Source: Actinotalea subterranea (lineage in GTDB: Bacteria > Actinomycetota > Actinomycetes > Actinomycetales > Cellulomonadaceae). From it: a DNA stretch of 64,000 bases. The notes under the pieces were generated by a model. That model searched no databases. It was not told where the DNA came from and worked only from the letters and a program-made list of their open reading frames with translations. The translations under genes and the position numbers were made by a program. Positions 16,208-23,954 of the stretch are shown here, one piece after another; position 1 is the stretch's first letter; each line of letters starts with the position of its first letter. Location of the stretch: assembly GCF_008364845.1 (NCBI RefSeq), contig NZ_VTTP01000002.1:558001-622000 (forward strand), written 5' to 3'.

Positions 16208-17676
16208 GACCGTGCCCCGGCGTGCGCGAGCGGGACGGTCGCGCGCACGAGGAACCCGCCGCGGCTGCGGGGCCCGACCTCGAGGGAGCCGCCGTCCGCC
16301 GCGACACGCTCACGCATCCCGACGAGGCCGAGCCCACCCGAGCCGGGCTGCCGGGAGCGCAGCGGGCCCACGCCGTCGTCCGCGATCTCGAGCTCGACGG
16401 CCCCGGGGACGTAGCGCAGGCGGACGTCGGCGCGTGCGTCGGGCCCACCGTGCTTGCGCGTGTTCGTGAGCGCCTCCTGGGTGATCCGGTACATGTTGAG
16501 CGACACCAGCGGGGGGAGCCGCACCGGCTCGCCCACCACCTGGAACGTCGCCGCCTGACCCGTCTCGGCGCAGCGCGCCACGAGGGCCGGGATCTGGTCG
16601 ACCGTCAGGGAGCCCACGGGGTCGCCCGGCGCGGCCGGCTGGCCCGCCCCGCCCGCGGTCCTGGCCGCGGAGACCGCGTACGCCCCGCCGTCGGGCAGGT
16701 CCCACGACTCGACGTCCCGCAGGGTCCCGAGCACCCCGTGGAGCTCGTGCACGGCCTCCCGCGCCGACTCCTCGACGCCCTCGAGGGCGGCGGCCGCACG
16801 GGCGGGGTCCATGCCCAGCACCGTGCGGGCCGCGGCGGCCTGCACGCCCATCATCGACACGTGGTGCGCGACGGCGTCGTGCAGCTCGCGCGCGAGTCTG
16901 AGCCTCTCGATCGCGACCGCCTGCCGCTCGACGAGCTGGCGCTCGAGCTGGAGCTGCCGGCCACGCCAGGCGGTGCGTGCACGCTCGCGCGCCGACGCCC
17001 ACGAGTGGTCACCGAAGTAGTAGGCGCCCGCGAAGTACAGGATGTTGGTGAGCACCTGGATGAGCAGGAACGCGACGAGGGGCGAGAACGCGCCGGCACG
17101 GGAGATGCCCGGCATCGAGTCCGGGTCCGTCACGGCGATGAAGACGGTCGCGAGCAGCCACACGAACATGCCGACGACGACGACCAGGCGCACCCAGGTC
17201 GCGCGGCGCCGGTCGGGGTCCCACGCACCCACCGTGTAGAGCGCCACGAAGAGCGCGATGTTGGCGAAGAGCGTCTCGGGGACCTGGAGGACGCCCGAGG
17301 CGACGAAGGCGACCGACGTGAGCAGCACGACGGCGCTGGGCCACCGGCGGCGCCAGGCCAGCGGGGCCGTGACCGCGAGGAGGCACAGGACCGACGCCCA
17401 GGGGGCCGCGGGGTCGTCGTAGATCCCCGCGGTCGTCGTGAGCACGAGGCTCAGCAGGGCCCCGACGAGCAGACCACCGGCAAGCAGGGCGTCGGCACGG
17501 CGCTCGTCCGGGCCGAGCGGTGCGCGTCGCCACCCGGGGGCGTCCGGGTCGGCGACGGGCGCCACCGCCGTCACGGCGGGCTCGGTGGGCGGCGTCGACG
17601 CGGGCTCCGCCGCGCGGCCGTCACGGTCGCCCGTGCGTCCGGCGTCAGAAGGGTTCGGCGTGCGTTCCACGGCCAC
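16204..17676 (-). CDS. Sensor histidine kinase (HisKA_3 / NarL-partner type)
   Basis: A 490-aa kinase. After about 55 disordered, Pro/Ala-rich residues come six hydrophobic membrane segments (about 60-220). The dimerisation and phosphoacceptor motif RELHDAVAHHVSMMGVQ has His266, and the HATPase_c domain shows TQEALTNTRKHGG (N-box) and IADDGVGP, then GLGLVGMRERV. This layout is typical of actinobacterial kinases whose signals enter through the membrane, such as cell-wall-antibiotic sensors. Start GTG 17676 (GTG 17670 is an alternative) lacks a clear ribosome-binding site. It is coupled to the response regulator by GTGA. Confidence 0.9.
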   Translation of the reverse strand: MAVERTPNPSDAGRTGDRDGRAAEPASTPPTEPAVTAVAPVADPDAPGWRRAPLGPDERRADALLAGGLLVGALLSLVLTTTAGIYDDPAAPWASVLCLLAVTAPLAWRRRWPSAVVLLTSVAFVASGVLQVPETLFANIALFVALYTVGAWDPDRRRATWVRLVVVVGMFVWLLATVFIAVTDPDSMPGISRAGAFSPLVAFLLIQVLTNILYFAGAYYFGDHSWASARERARTAWRGRQLQLERQLVERQAVAIERLRLARELHDAVAHHVSMMGVQAAAARTVLGMDPARAAAALEGVEESAREAVHELHGVLGTLRDVESWDLPDGGAYAVSAARTAGGAGQPAAPGDPVGSLTVDQIPALVARCAETGQAATFQVVGEPVRLPPLVSLNMYRITQEALTNTRKHGGPDARADVRLRYVPGAVELEIADDGVGPLRSRQPGSGGLGLVGMRERVAADGGSLEVGPRSRGGFLVRATVPLAHAGARS

Positions 17677-17773
17677 ACCGTAACGGCCCGCGCACCGCGC
17701 ACGGGTCGAGGCGTCGCCCGACGGGGGAGCATGCGCCGGCAACGCGCCGCCGGGCCGTCGCGCCTGGCGCGCG

Positions 17774-20644
17774 TCAGCCGGGGGCCACCTCGCCGGGACC
17801 GCGGGTGCACTCCTCGACGAGCTCGAGCACGTGCCGGTAGGGCATCCCCGTCGCGCGCGCCATGCCGATCTCGCACGGCCGGTTGTGCGACGCGCACGCG
17901 TCGAAGGCCCCACCCGCGAGCTCGGCGGCCTGCTGCGCCGTCGCGCCCGCGGTGAGCTCGGGGTGGAGCATGCCCCGGTCGCCCGCGAACCCGCAGCACG
18001 ACCAGGACGACGGGACCGTCACGGCGTCCGCGACCTCCCCGGCGAGCGCGAGCAGGTCCGCGGTCGCACCCAGGTGCTCACCCGAGCAGGTGGGGTGCAC
18101 CGCGAGCGACCCGAGCCTGTCGTGCACGGTCAGCCGCGGCATGACGCTCTCCCGGACGAACGTCACGGCGTCCACGACGCGCAGGCTCCGGTGGCGACGC
18201 AGCTCCTCGCCCGTGAGCACGGCACCGATCTCGACCAGCCCGAGGCTGCACGAGGCAGCCTCCGACACGACGGGCAGACGCCCCTCGTCCGAGGCCGCCC
18301 ACAGCGCGGCTGCGGTGCGGCGGGCCATCGAGACGAAGCCGTCCTCGAGCCCCTTCGACCGCCACGGCGTCCCGCAGCACAGCCCCGCGATGCCGTCGGG
18401 CACCGCGACGGGCACCCCGGCGCGACGGCACAGGGTCAGGAAGGCGGCGGTCGCACCCGTGCCGTCCGCCGCGGGACCGAAGAGGGCGTCGATGCACGCG
18501 GGGAAGAACACCGCGACGGCGTCGTCGGGCCGGTCGGGCGCCGGGCGGCGCGGCCCCGGCCCGGGGAGGTCCGACCCGAGGGCAGGTATCCACTCGTCGC
18601 CCAGGACCGCACGCGCCGCGCGCGAGCCCGTCCCGAGGACCGCGTCGGGCAGGGCTGCGGCGACGCCCAGACCCGAGCGCAGCCCGGTCACCGTGGGCCC
18701 CCAGTGGTCGGCCACGAACCGCCCTGCACGCTGGGACGCGGGCCCACGCCGCGCGGCCCGGTGGCCCTTCATGACGGCGCCCGTGTCGATCCCGACGGGG
18801 CACGCGAGGGTGCACAGCGAGTCCGCGGCGCACGTGTCGACGGCGTCGTGCCCGAACCGCCCGCGCAGCGCGGCCGACCGCACCGCGTCACCAGCGGCGT
18901 CCGCCCCGGCGATCTCCCGCATGAGCACGATCCGCTGGCGGGGCGTCGTGGTGACGTCCCGCGACGGGCACACGGGCTCGCAGTAGCCGCACTCGACGCA
19001 CGCGTCGACCGCAGGGTCGACCGACACCGACGGCTTGAGGTGGCGCAGGTGCGCGTCCGGGTCGTCCTCGAGGAGGACCCCGGGGGCCAGCACGCCGTGC
19101 GGGTCGCACAGGTCCTTGACGGTGCGCATGACCGCGTGGAGGGCGTCGCCGAACTGGCGGCGGACGTAGGGCGCCATGATCCGGCCGGTGCCGTGCTCGG
19201 CCTTGAGCGAGCCGTCGGCCGCCAGGACGAGGTCGACGAGGTCCTCCGTGAACGCCGCGTACCGGGCGACCTCTGCGGCGTCGTCGAGCCGCGGAGTGAT
19301 CATGAAGTGGAGGTTGCCGTGCAGCGCGTGACCGAAGATCACCGCGTCGGCGTAGCCGTGCCGCTCGAGCGTCTCCACGAGTCGCCGCGTCGTGGTCGTG
19401 AGTGCCGCCGGGGGGACGACGACGTCCTCGAGGAGCGCGGTCGAGCCCTCGGGCCGCGTGCCCGCCACCGCCGTGTACAGGCCCTTGCGCAGGCGCCACA
19501 GGGCCGCGCGCTCGACCGGGTCGCTCGTGAACGCGGCGGGCACCGTCAGCGCGAGCGCCCCGAGGGCCGTCGACGCCCGGGCCCGGAGCTCCTCGAGCCC
19601 GGACGCCGTCGCCGACTGGAGCTCGACGAGGAGCGCGGTGTGCTGGTCGACCTCGAGGCGCGCGAGCTCGGGCAGGTCGTGCGCGAGGCCCTGGATGGTC
19701 CGCAGCGACGCCGGGTCCATGAGCTCGACGGTCTCCGCGCCAGCCGCCCGGAGGGGCTCGACGGCCGCGGTCGCCTCGGGCAGCGACCCGAGGACGAGGA
19801 GGGCCGTGGCGACGTGGGGCTGCACCGCCACGGTGCGCAGGACGACGTCGCCGACGAACGCGAGGGTGCCCTCGGACCCGACGAGCAGGTGGCTCAGGAT
19901 CTCGACCGGCGTGTCGTGGTCGAGGAACGCGTTGAGGCCGTAGCCCATCGTGTTCTTCATCGAGTACTGGTGCCGGATGCGCTCGACGGCCTCGGCGTCG
20001 GCGCGCAGCGAGTCGCGCAGCTCGCCGAGCCCTGCCCACAGGCGTGGCTCGAGCGCGGCGAGGCGCGCGTCGGCGTCCGGCTCGGCCGTGTCGACGACCG
20101 TGCCCGACGGCAGGACGAACGTCAGCGACTCGAGCGTCCGGTACGCGTTGCGCTCGGTCCCGCACGTCATCCCGGACGAGTTGTTCGCGACGACGCCGCC
20201 CACGGTGCACGCGGCCTCGCTCGCCGGGTCCGGGCCCAGCCGGGTCCCGTGACGCCGCAGCGCCGCGTTGACGTGCCTGACGGTCGCCCCGGGCCCGGAC
20301 CGCACCCTGGCGCCCCCGTCGAGGACCCGCACGTCCCGGAACGCGCGTCGGGTGTCGACGAGGAGACCCTCGCCGCCGGCCTGCCCCGACAGGCTCGTCC
20401 CGCCCGACCGGAAGGTCACGGGCACGCCGCGCCGGTGGGCGACCTGGAGGAGCCGGGCGACGTGCGCGGTGTCGCGTGCGACGACGCGCGCGGACGGCTG
20501 AAGCAGGTAGTGCGACGCGTCGTGCGCGATCGCCGCGAGGTCCCAGGGGTGGGTGCTCAGCTCGCCGTCGCGGCACTCGGCCTCGAACGCCGCGAGCGCG
20601 TCGGGAGGCAGCAGGGCGGTGACGGTTCCGGGGTTCGGCTGCAT
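17774..20644 (-). CDS. FAD-linked oxidase fused to 4Fe-4S and CCG domains (D-lactate/glycolate-type dehydrogenase)
   Basis: A 956-aa fusion. Residues 40-260 are an FAD_binding_4 (PCMH) domain with FRSGGTSLSGQAGGEGLLVD-type sequence and VANNSSGMTCG. Residues 270-530 are the FAD-oxidase C-terminal domain with GHALHGNLHF and KAEHGTGRIMAPYV. A ferredoxin-like pair of clusters follows (CVECGYCEPVC at about 550 and CAADSLCTLACP at about 603). The C-terminal third contains two CCG (DUF224) motifs (FFPACID, GLCCGTPW; HPTCSGEHLG, SWSCCGFAGDRG). This is the single-chain version of GlpC/GlcF-GlcD systems that oxidise D-lactate or a related 2-hydroxyacid and pass electrons through Fe-S to quinone. Start ATG 20644. 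Confidence 0.9.
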   Translation of the reverse strand: MQPNPGTVTALLPPDALAAFEAECRDGELSTHPWDLAAIAHDASHYLLQPSARVVARDTAHVARLLQVAHRRGVPVTFRSGGTSLSGQAGGEGLLVDTRRAFRDVRVLDGGARVRSGPGATVRHVNAALRRHGTRLGPDPASEAACTVGGVVANNSSGMTCGTERNAYRTLESLTFVLPSGTVVDTAEPDADARLAALEPRLWAGLGELRDSLRADAEAVERIRHQYSMKNTMGYGLNAFLDHDTPVEILSHLLVGSEGTLAFVGDVVLRTVAVQPHVATALLVLGSLPEATAAVEPLRAAGAETVELMDPASLRTIQGLAHDLPELARLEVDQHTALLVELQSATASGLEELRARASTALGALALTVPAAFTSDPVERAALWRLRKGLYTAVAGTRPEGSTALLEDVVVPPAALTTTTRRLVETLERHGYADAVIFGHALHGNLHFMITPRLDDAAEVARYAAFTEDLVDLVLAADGSLKAEHGTGRIMAPYVRRQFGDALHAVMRTVKDLCDPHGVLAPGVLLEDDPDAHLRHLKPSVSVDPAVDACVECGYCEPVCPSRDVTTTPRQRIVLMREIAGADAAGDAVRSAALRGRFGHDAVDTCAADSLCTLACPVGIDTGAVMKGHRAARRGPASQRAGRFVADHWGPTVTGLRSGLGVAAALPDAVLGTGSRAARAVLGDEWIPALGSDLPGPGPRRPAPDRPDDAVAVFFPACIDALFGPAADGTGATAAFLTLCRRAGVPVAVPDGIAGLCCGTPWRSKGLEDGFVSMARRTAAALWAASDEGRLPVVSEAASCSLGLVEIGAVLTGEELRRHRSLRVVDAVTFVRESVMPRLTVHDRLGSLAVHPTCSGEHLGATADLLALAGEVADAVTVPSSWSCCGFAGDRGMLHPELTAGATAQQAAELAGGAFDACASHNRPCEIGMARATGMPYRHVLELVEECTRGPGEVAPG

Positions 20645-20777
20645 GGGTCTCCTGACGGGAGCGAGGTGCCGGGACGTCGGCGCGCTGCCCGGGCCTCCAG
20701 GTGCGGCGCGACGGCCTCGTCGGTCCGTGCGATTGAACCCGGCGAGCCGGCCGCAGTCCAGCCGTGCGCCACGCAGG

Positions 20778-20833
20778 TGCCCGACGTCGACCGCACCCTC
20801 CCGCCTGCCCGACGTCGACCGCCCCCTCCCGCC
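20778..20833. repeat. 28-bp tandem duplication in a divergent intergenic region
   Basis: Two adjacent 28-bp copies (20778-20805 and 20806-20833) beginning tgcccgacgtcgaccgc differ by a single base. They lie between the divergent FAD/Fe-S oxidoreductase and osmC genes. Each contains the palindrome gacgtc and gtcgac. Confidence 0.85.
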
Positions 20834-20848
20834 CGCCCCACGGTGCCC

Positions 20849-20896
<48 letters not shown>

Positions 20897-20921
20897 GCCG
20901 GTCGCGTGGCACGATCGCGGC

Positions 20922-21407
20922 ATGAGCCACGAGACCAGCCGCCCGCAGCCGCCGGCCCAGGAAGATGCCGGGGCGCCGCCCGCACCCCGGCCCGACACGC
21001 GCCGGTCCGTCGAGATCGACCGGCTCGAGACGGGCGTGTACCTCGCCCGCAACGAGCGTGGGGGCGAGCTGCGGCTCGGGAGCGACGACGGCGACAGCTT
21101 CACGCCCGTCGAGCTGCTGCTCGTCGCGATCGCCGGCTGCACCGCGGTCGACGTCGACACGGTCACGGCGCGCCGCGCGGAGCCCACGCGGTTCACCGTC
21201 CGCGCCGAGGCGGACAAGGTGCGCGAGGCGGACGGCTCGATCCTGCGGGACATCGCCGTGACGTTCACCCTCCGGTTCGACGACGGTCCGCAGGGCGACG
21301 CGGCCCGGGCGATCCTGCCTCGCGCCGTGCAGGTCTCGCACGACCGCACGTGCACGGTGTCGCGAACGGTCGAGGGCGGGGTCGGCGTCGAGGTCCGTCT
21401 CGCGTAG
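20922..21407 (+). CDS. OsmC family protein
   Basis: A 161-aa OsmC-fold protein. After about 25 disordered residues comes the conserved TPVELLLVAIAGCTAVDVDTV segment with the first catalytic cysteine, and later VQVSHDRTCTVSRTV with the second. OsmC/Ohr proteins reduce organic hydroperoxides using the cysteine pair as a dimer; the exact sub-branch (YhfA-like) cannot be settled by eye. ATG 20922 lies directly after the simple repeat and lacks a strong ribosome-binding site. The gene is followed by an MFS exporter in the same direction, with a gap of 94 bases, and is divergent from the FAD/Fe-S oxidoreductase. Confidence 0.85.
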   Translation: MSHETSRPQPPAQEDAGAPPAPRPDTRRSVEIDRLETGVYLARNERGGELRLGSDDGDSFTPVELLLVAIAGCTAVDVDTVTARRAEPTRFTVRAEADKVREADGSILRDIAVTFTLRFDDGPQGDAARAILPRAVQVSHDRTCTVSRTVEGGVGVEVRLA

Positions 21408-21501
21408 GCGGCGTGCCCGCGCGAGCCGCGAGGTCGGCGAGCGGGACGTGGACCGGGAAAAGGGGTGTGCCCGACCAGGCCAGGGAGAGGACCATGGCTC
21501 G

Positions 21502-22848
21502 GTGACGACGTCCACCCCCCACCCCGCCTCTGACCGCCTCGAGCACCACGACGACGGCGGTGACGACGGCGCCGGCGGCGACGGCACGACCTCGCCGCAG
21601 CCGGACGGCGTCGAGGCGCGTCCGGGCTGGCGTCGGGACACGACGATCTTCCTCACGGGTCAGACGGTCTCGCTCTTCGGCTCCTCGCTCGTGCAGTACG
21701 CGATCATGTGGCACCTCACCCTCGAGACGAAGTCCGGCTCCGTCATGGCGCTCGCGGCGGTGTTCGGGTTCTTGCCGCAGGCGGTCGTCTCGGTGTTCGG
21801 CGGGGTGTGGGCCGACAGGCTCGACCGCAAGCGGCTGATCATCGGCGCGGACGCCGTCATCGCCCTCGTGACCCTGGCGCTCGCGCTCCTCATGCTCGCC
21901 GGCTCAGACGACCTGTGGCTCATCTACGGCGCGCTCGCGATCCGCTCGACCGGGGCGGGCATCCAGATGCCCGCCGTCAGCGCGCTCCTCCCGCAGATCG
22001 TCCCGACCGACCGGCTCATGCGGGTCAACGGGATCAACGCGACCATCCAGTCGGCGATGATGCTGGTCGCGCCGGCAGCTGCTGCCGCGGTGTACGCGAG
22101 CGCCACGATCGTCGCGGTCTTCTTCGTCGACGTGGTCACCGCGGTCATCGGCATCGCCATGATGCTCCTGCTCTCGGTGCCGCGGATCGTGCGCGAGCAC
22201 ACGGGGGACGGCGAGCGCCCCGGCTACCTCGACGACCTCGTCGGCGGCATCCGCTACGCCGCGACGCACACGTTCGTCCGGTGGGTCCTCGCGCTCTACG
22301 CCGTCGTCTTCGTGCTCGTCGTCGCGCCCTCGTACCTCACGCCCCTCATGGTCGTGCGCACGTTCGGCGACGAGGTGTGGAAGCTCACCGCCAACGAGAT
22401 CTCGTTCAGCGTGGGCATGCTGCTGGGCGGCGCGCTCCTGGCGGCCTGGGGCGGTCTGCGCAACCGGGTCGCGATGATCGTCGGCTCCGCGGCGCTCTTC
22501 GGCGCCCTCTCCGTCGGGCTCGGCCTGTCGACGAACCTGTGGGTCTTCTTCGGCTTCATGTTCGTGCTCGGTCTCGCGGTGCCGTTCTTCTCGACGACGT
22601 CGATGACAGTGCTCCAGGAGACCGTGGAGCCGCAGATGCAGGGGCGCGTGTTCGGGTTCGTCGGCATCGTCATGGCGGTGGCGATGCCGCTCGGCATGGT
22701 CGCCTTCGGCCCGCTCGCCGACCGTTTCACGGTCGAGTCCCTGCTGGTGGTCTCAGGGGTCCTCATGTTCGCCGTCGTCGCGGTCGCGCTCGCGACGCCG
22801 TCGGGCCGCCGCGCGCTCACGACGGCGCACGGCCCGGCCGGGGGCTGA
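21502..22848 (+). CDS. MFS exporter (MefA / enterobactin-exporter EntS-like)
   Basis: A 448-aa major-facilitator transporter with about 12 membrane segments. FLTGQTVSLFGSSLVQYAI and GVWADRLDRKRLI (loop 2-3 motif) match the MFS_3 branch that includes macrolide exporters MefA and siderophore exporter EntS. An N-terminal extension of about 45 residues is His/Asp/Gly-rich and could bind metal. GTG 21502 was chosen because the ribosome-binding site agggagagg (21482-21490) lies 11 bases upstream. A three-codon mini-ORF, ATG-GCT-CGG-TGA at 21494, ends by overlapping this GTG and may act in coupling. Substrate unknown. Confidence 0.82.
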   Translation: MTTSTPHPASDRLEHHDDGGDDGAGGDGTTSPQPDGVEARPGWRRDTTIFLTGQTVSLFGSSLVQYAIMWHLTLETKSGSVMALAAVFGFLPQAVVSVFGGVWADRLDRKRLIIGADAVIALVTLALALLMLAGSDDLWLIYGALAIRSTGAGIQMPAVSALLPQIVPTDRLMRVNGINATIQSAMMLVAPAAAAAVYASATIVAVFFVDVVTAVIGIAMMLLLSVPRIVREHTGDGERPGYLDDLVGGIRYAATHTFVRWVLALYAVVFVLVVAPSYLTPLMVVRTFGDEVWKLTANEISFSVGMLLGGALLAAWGGLRNRVAMIVGSAALFGALSVGLGLSTNLWVFFGFMFVLGLAVPFFSTTSMTVLQETVEPQMQGRVFGFVGIVMAVAMPLGMVAFGPLADRFTVESLLVVSGVLMFAVVAVALATPSGRRALTTAHGPAGG

Positions 22849-22856
22849 CCCGGCCG
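22835..22856. terminator. Hairpin over the MFS stop codon, between convergent genes
   Basis: cggccggg (22835-22842) pairs perfectly with cccggccg (22849-22856) around a six-base loop that holds the stop codon. The next gene is convergent and ends at 22871, so this is probably a shared terminator. Confidence 0.6.
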
Positions 22857-22870
22857 AGCGCGCCTCCTGC

Positions 22871-23623
22871 TCAGCCCACGCGGATGAAGACCGGGTTCGA
22901 CTGGTAGATCTCACGGATCTGGACGGTGCCGCCCGGCTGGGGCGAGTCGACCTGGAGGTTGCCCCCCGCGTAGATCGCGACGTGCCCGGGCGACCACACG
23001 AGGTCGCCCGGCAGCGCCTGGTCCGCGGGGACCTCGGTGCCCGCGTAGCGCTGGTCCGCCGACGTGCGGGGGAGCGTGATCCCTGCCTGGGCGAACACGT
23101 ACGAGGTGAAGCCCGAGCAGTCGAACCCGTCCGGCGTGGTGCCGCCCCAGAGGTACGGGACACCCACGTAGCGCGAGGCGATCTCGACGATCGCGTTGCC
23201 GTCGGCGCTCGCGGGGGCCGCCGCGCCGATCGGTGCGCGCGCGGCGCTGCGCGACGACGAGGAGGGCGCGGGCGCGGGCGCGGGCGGCGGCGGGGGCGGG
23301 TCGGCGACGACCGTGATCGCGGGGACGTCGAACGCCCAGGTCGCCTCGGTCGGCACCGACACCACGGGAGAGACCGCCAACGCGTCACGCGCCGATGCGG
23401 CGAGGGCCGCCGTGTCCACGGTGGGCAGGGACGGGTGCTCCCCGGGCGCCGCGGACGCGGGCACGGCCAGCATCGACACGACGAGCCCCGAGGCGCCCGC
23501 GGCGACGGCCGTGCGCCGGCCGAGCGAGCCGAGCCCGTCGGTCGCCGCTGTGACGGCGTCGCTCAACGGGGTGCGGGCCGCACGGGGGGCGCGGTGACGT
23601 GGGGGAGCAGAACCTGCGGGCAT
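22871..23623 (-). CDS. Secreted C40 (NlpC/P60) peptidoglycan peptidase
   Basis: A 250-aa exported hydrolase. A long actinobacterial signal region ends VSMLAVPASA-AP at about residue 59. A disordered stretch of Pro/Ala/Ser with seven consecutive prolines (about 109-130) precedes the NlpC/P60 domain (about 142-250), with catalytic Cys169 in GFDCSGFT and His214 in SPGHVAIYAG. The enzyme should cut gamma-D-Glu to diamino-acid bonds in cell-wall stem peptides during growth or division. A strong ribosome-binding site (ggagagg, read on the minus strand) lies just before ATG 23623 and directly after the riboswitch core. Regulation by c-di-AMP is predicted. Confidence 0.9.
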   Translation of the reverse strand: MPAGSAPPRHRAPRAARTPLSDAVTAATDGLGSLGRRTAVAAGASGLVVSMLAVPASAAPGEHPSLPTVDTAALAASARDALAVSPVVSVPTEATWAFDVPAITVVADPPPPPPAPAPAPSSSSRSAARAPIGAAAPASADGNAIVEIASRYVGVPYLWGGTTPDGFDCSGFTSYVFAQAGITLPRTSADQRYAGTEVPADQALPGDLVWSPGHVAIYAGGNLQVDSPQPGGTVQIREIYQSNPVFIRVG

Positions 23624-23629
23624 GGCAAC

Positions 23630-23800
23630 CTCTCCGGTCGCCTACGAGGTGAGCTGTCGGGTTCGGGCGGGAGTGCGCCCGGCCGGACGAGTCCGGCTTC
23701 ACCCCGAGGACTCCTGGCGCTCTTCGGCGCCCGGTGCCCGTGGTCGTGGTTCCCCCGCTCCTGCCAGCGAGCTCTGCACGGACCCACGGCGGTGACAGGA
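23630..23800 (-). promoter_or_regulatory. c-di-AMP (ydaO-yuaA) riboswitch in the C40 peptidase leader; fills most of the 331-base gap 23624-23954
   Basis: On the minus strand, the leader contains in order the ydaO-class landmarks: caggagcgggggaacca (near 23738-23764), cctcggggtgaagcc (near 23695-23709), a variable GC-rich hairpin arm, and the terminal gacagctcacctcgtaggcg at 23639-23658 followed by ggagagg. This matches the class consensus GACAGCUAACCUCGUAGGCG closely. In actinobacteria this riboswitch typically controls cell-wall hydrolases and resuscitation factors, turning them off when c-di-AMP is high. Outer boundaries are approximate. The remainder of the gap (about 23800-23954) should hold the two divergent promoters; nothing else was recognised. 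Confidence 0.85.
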
Positions 23801-23954
23801 CTCGGCGTCCGCCTCGGGCCGCCCCAGGGGTACCGGGGCGGGCACATGGTAGGCAGACGGGAGCGGGAATGTCACGAACAGGTCACGACGTCTGCTCGTG
23901 GGACGCGTCGCGCGCCACCCCCGTGCCGGGACGGCGACCCGGTAGCCTCGGGCC

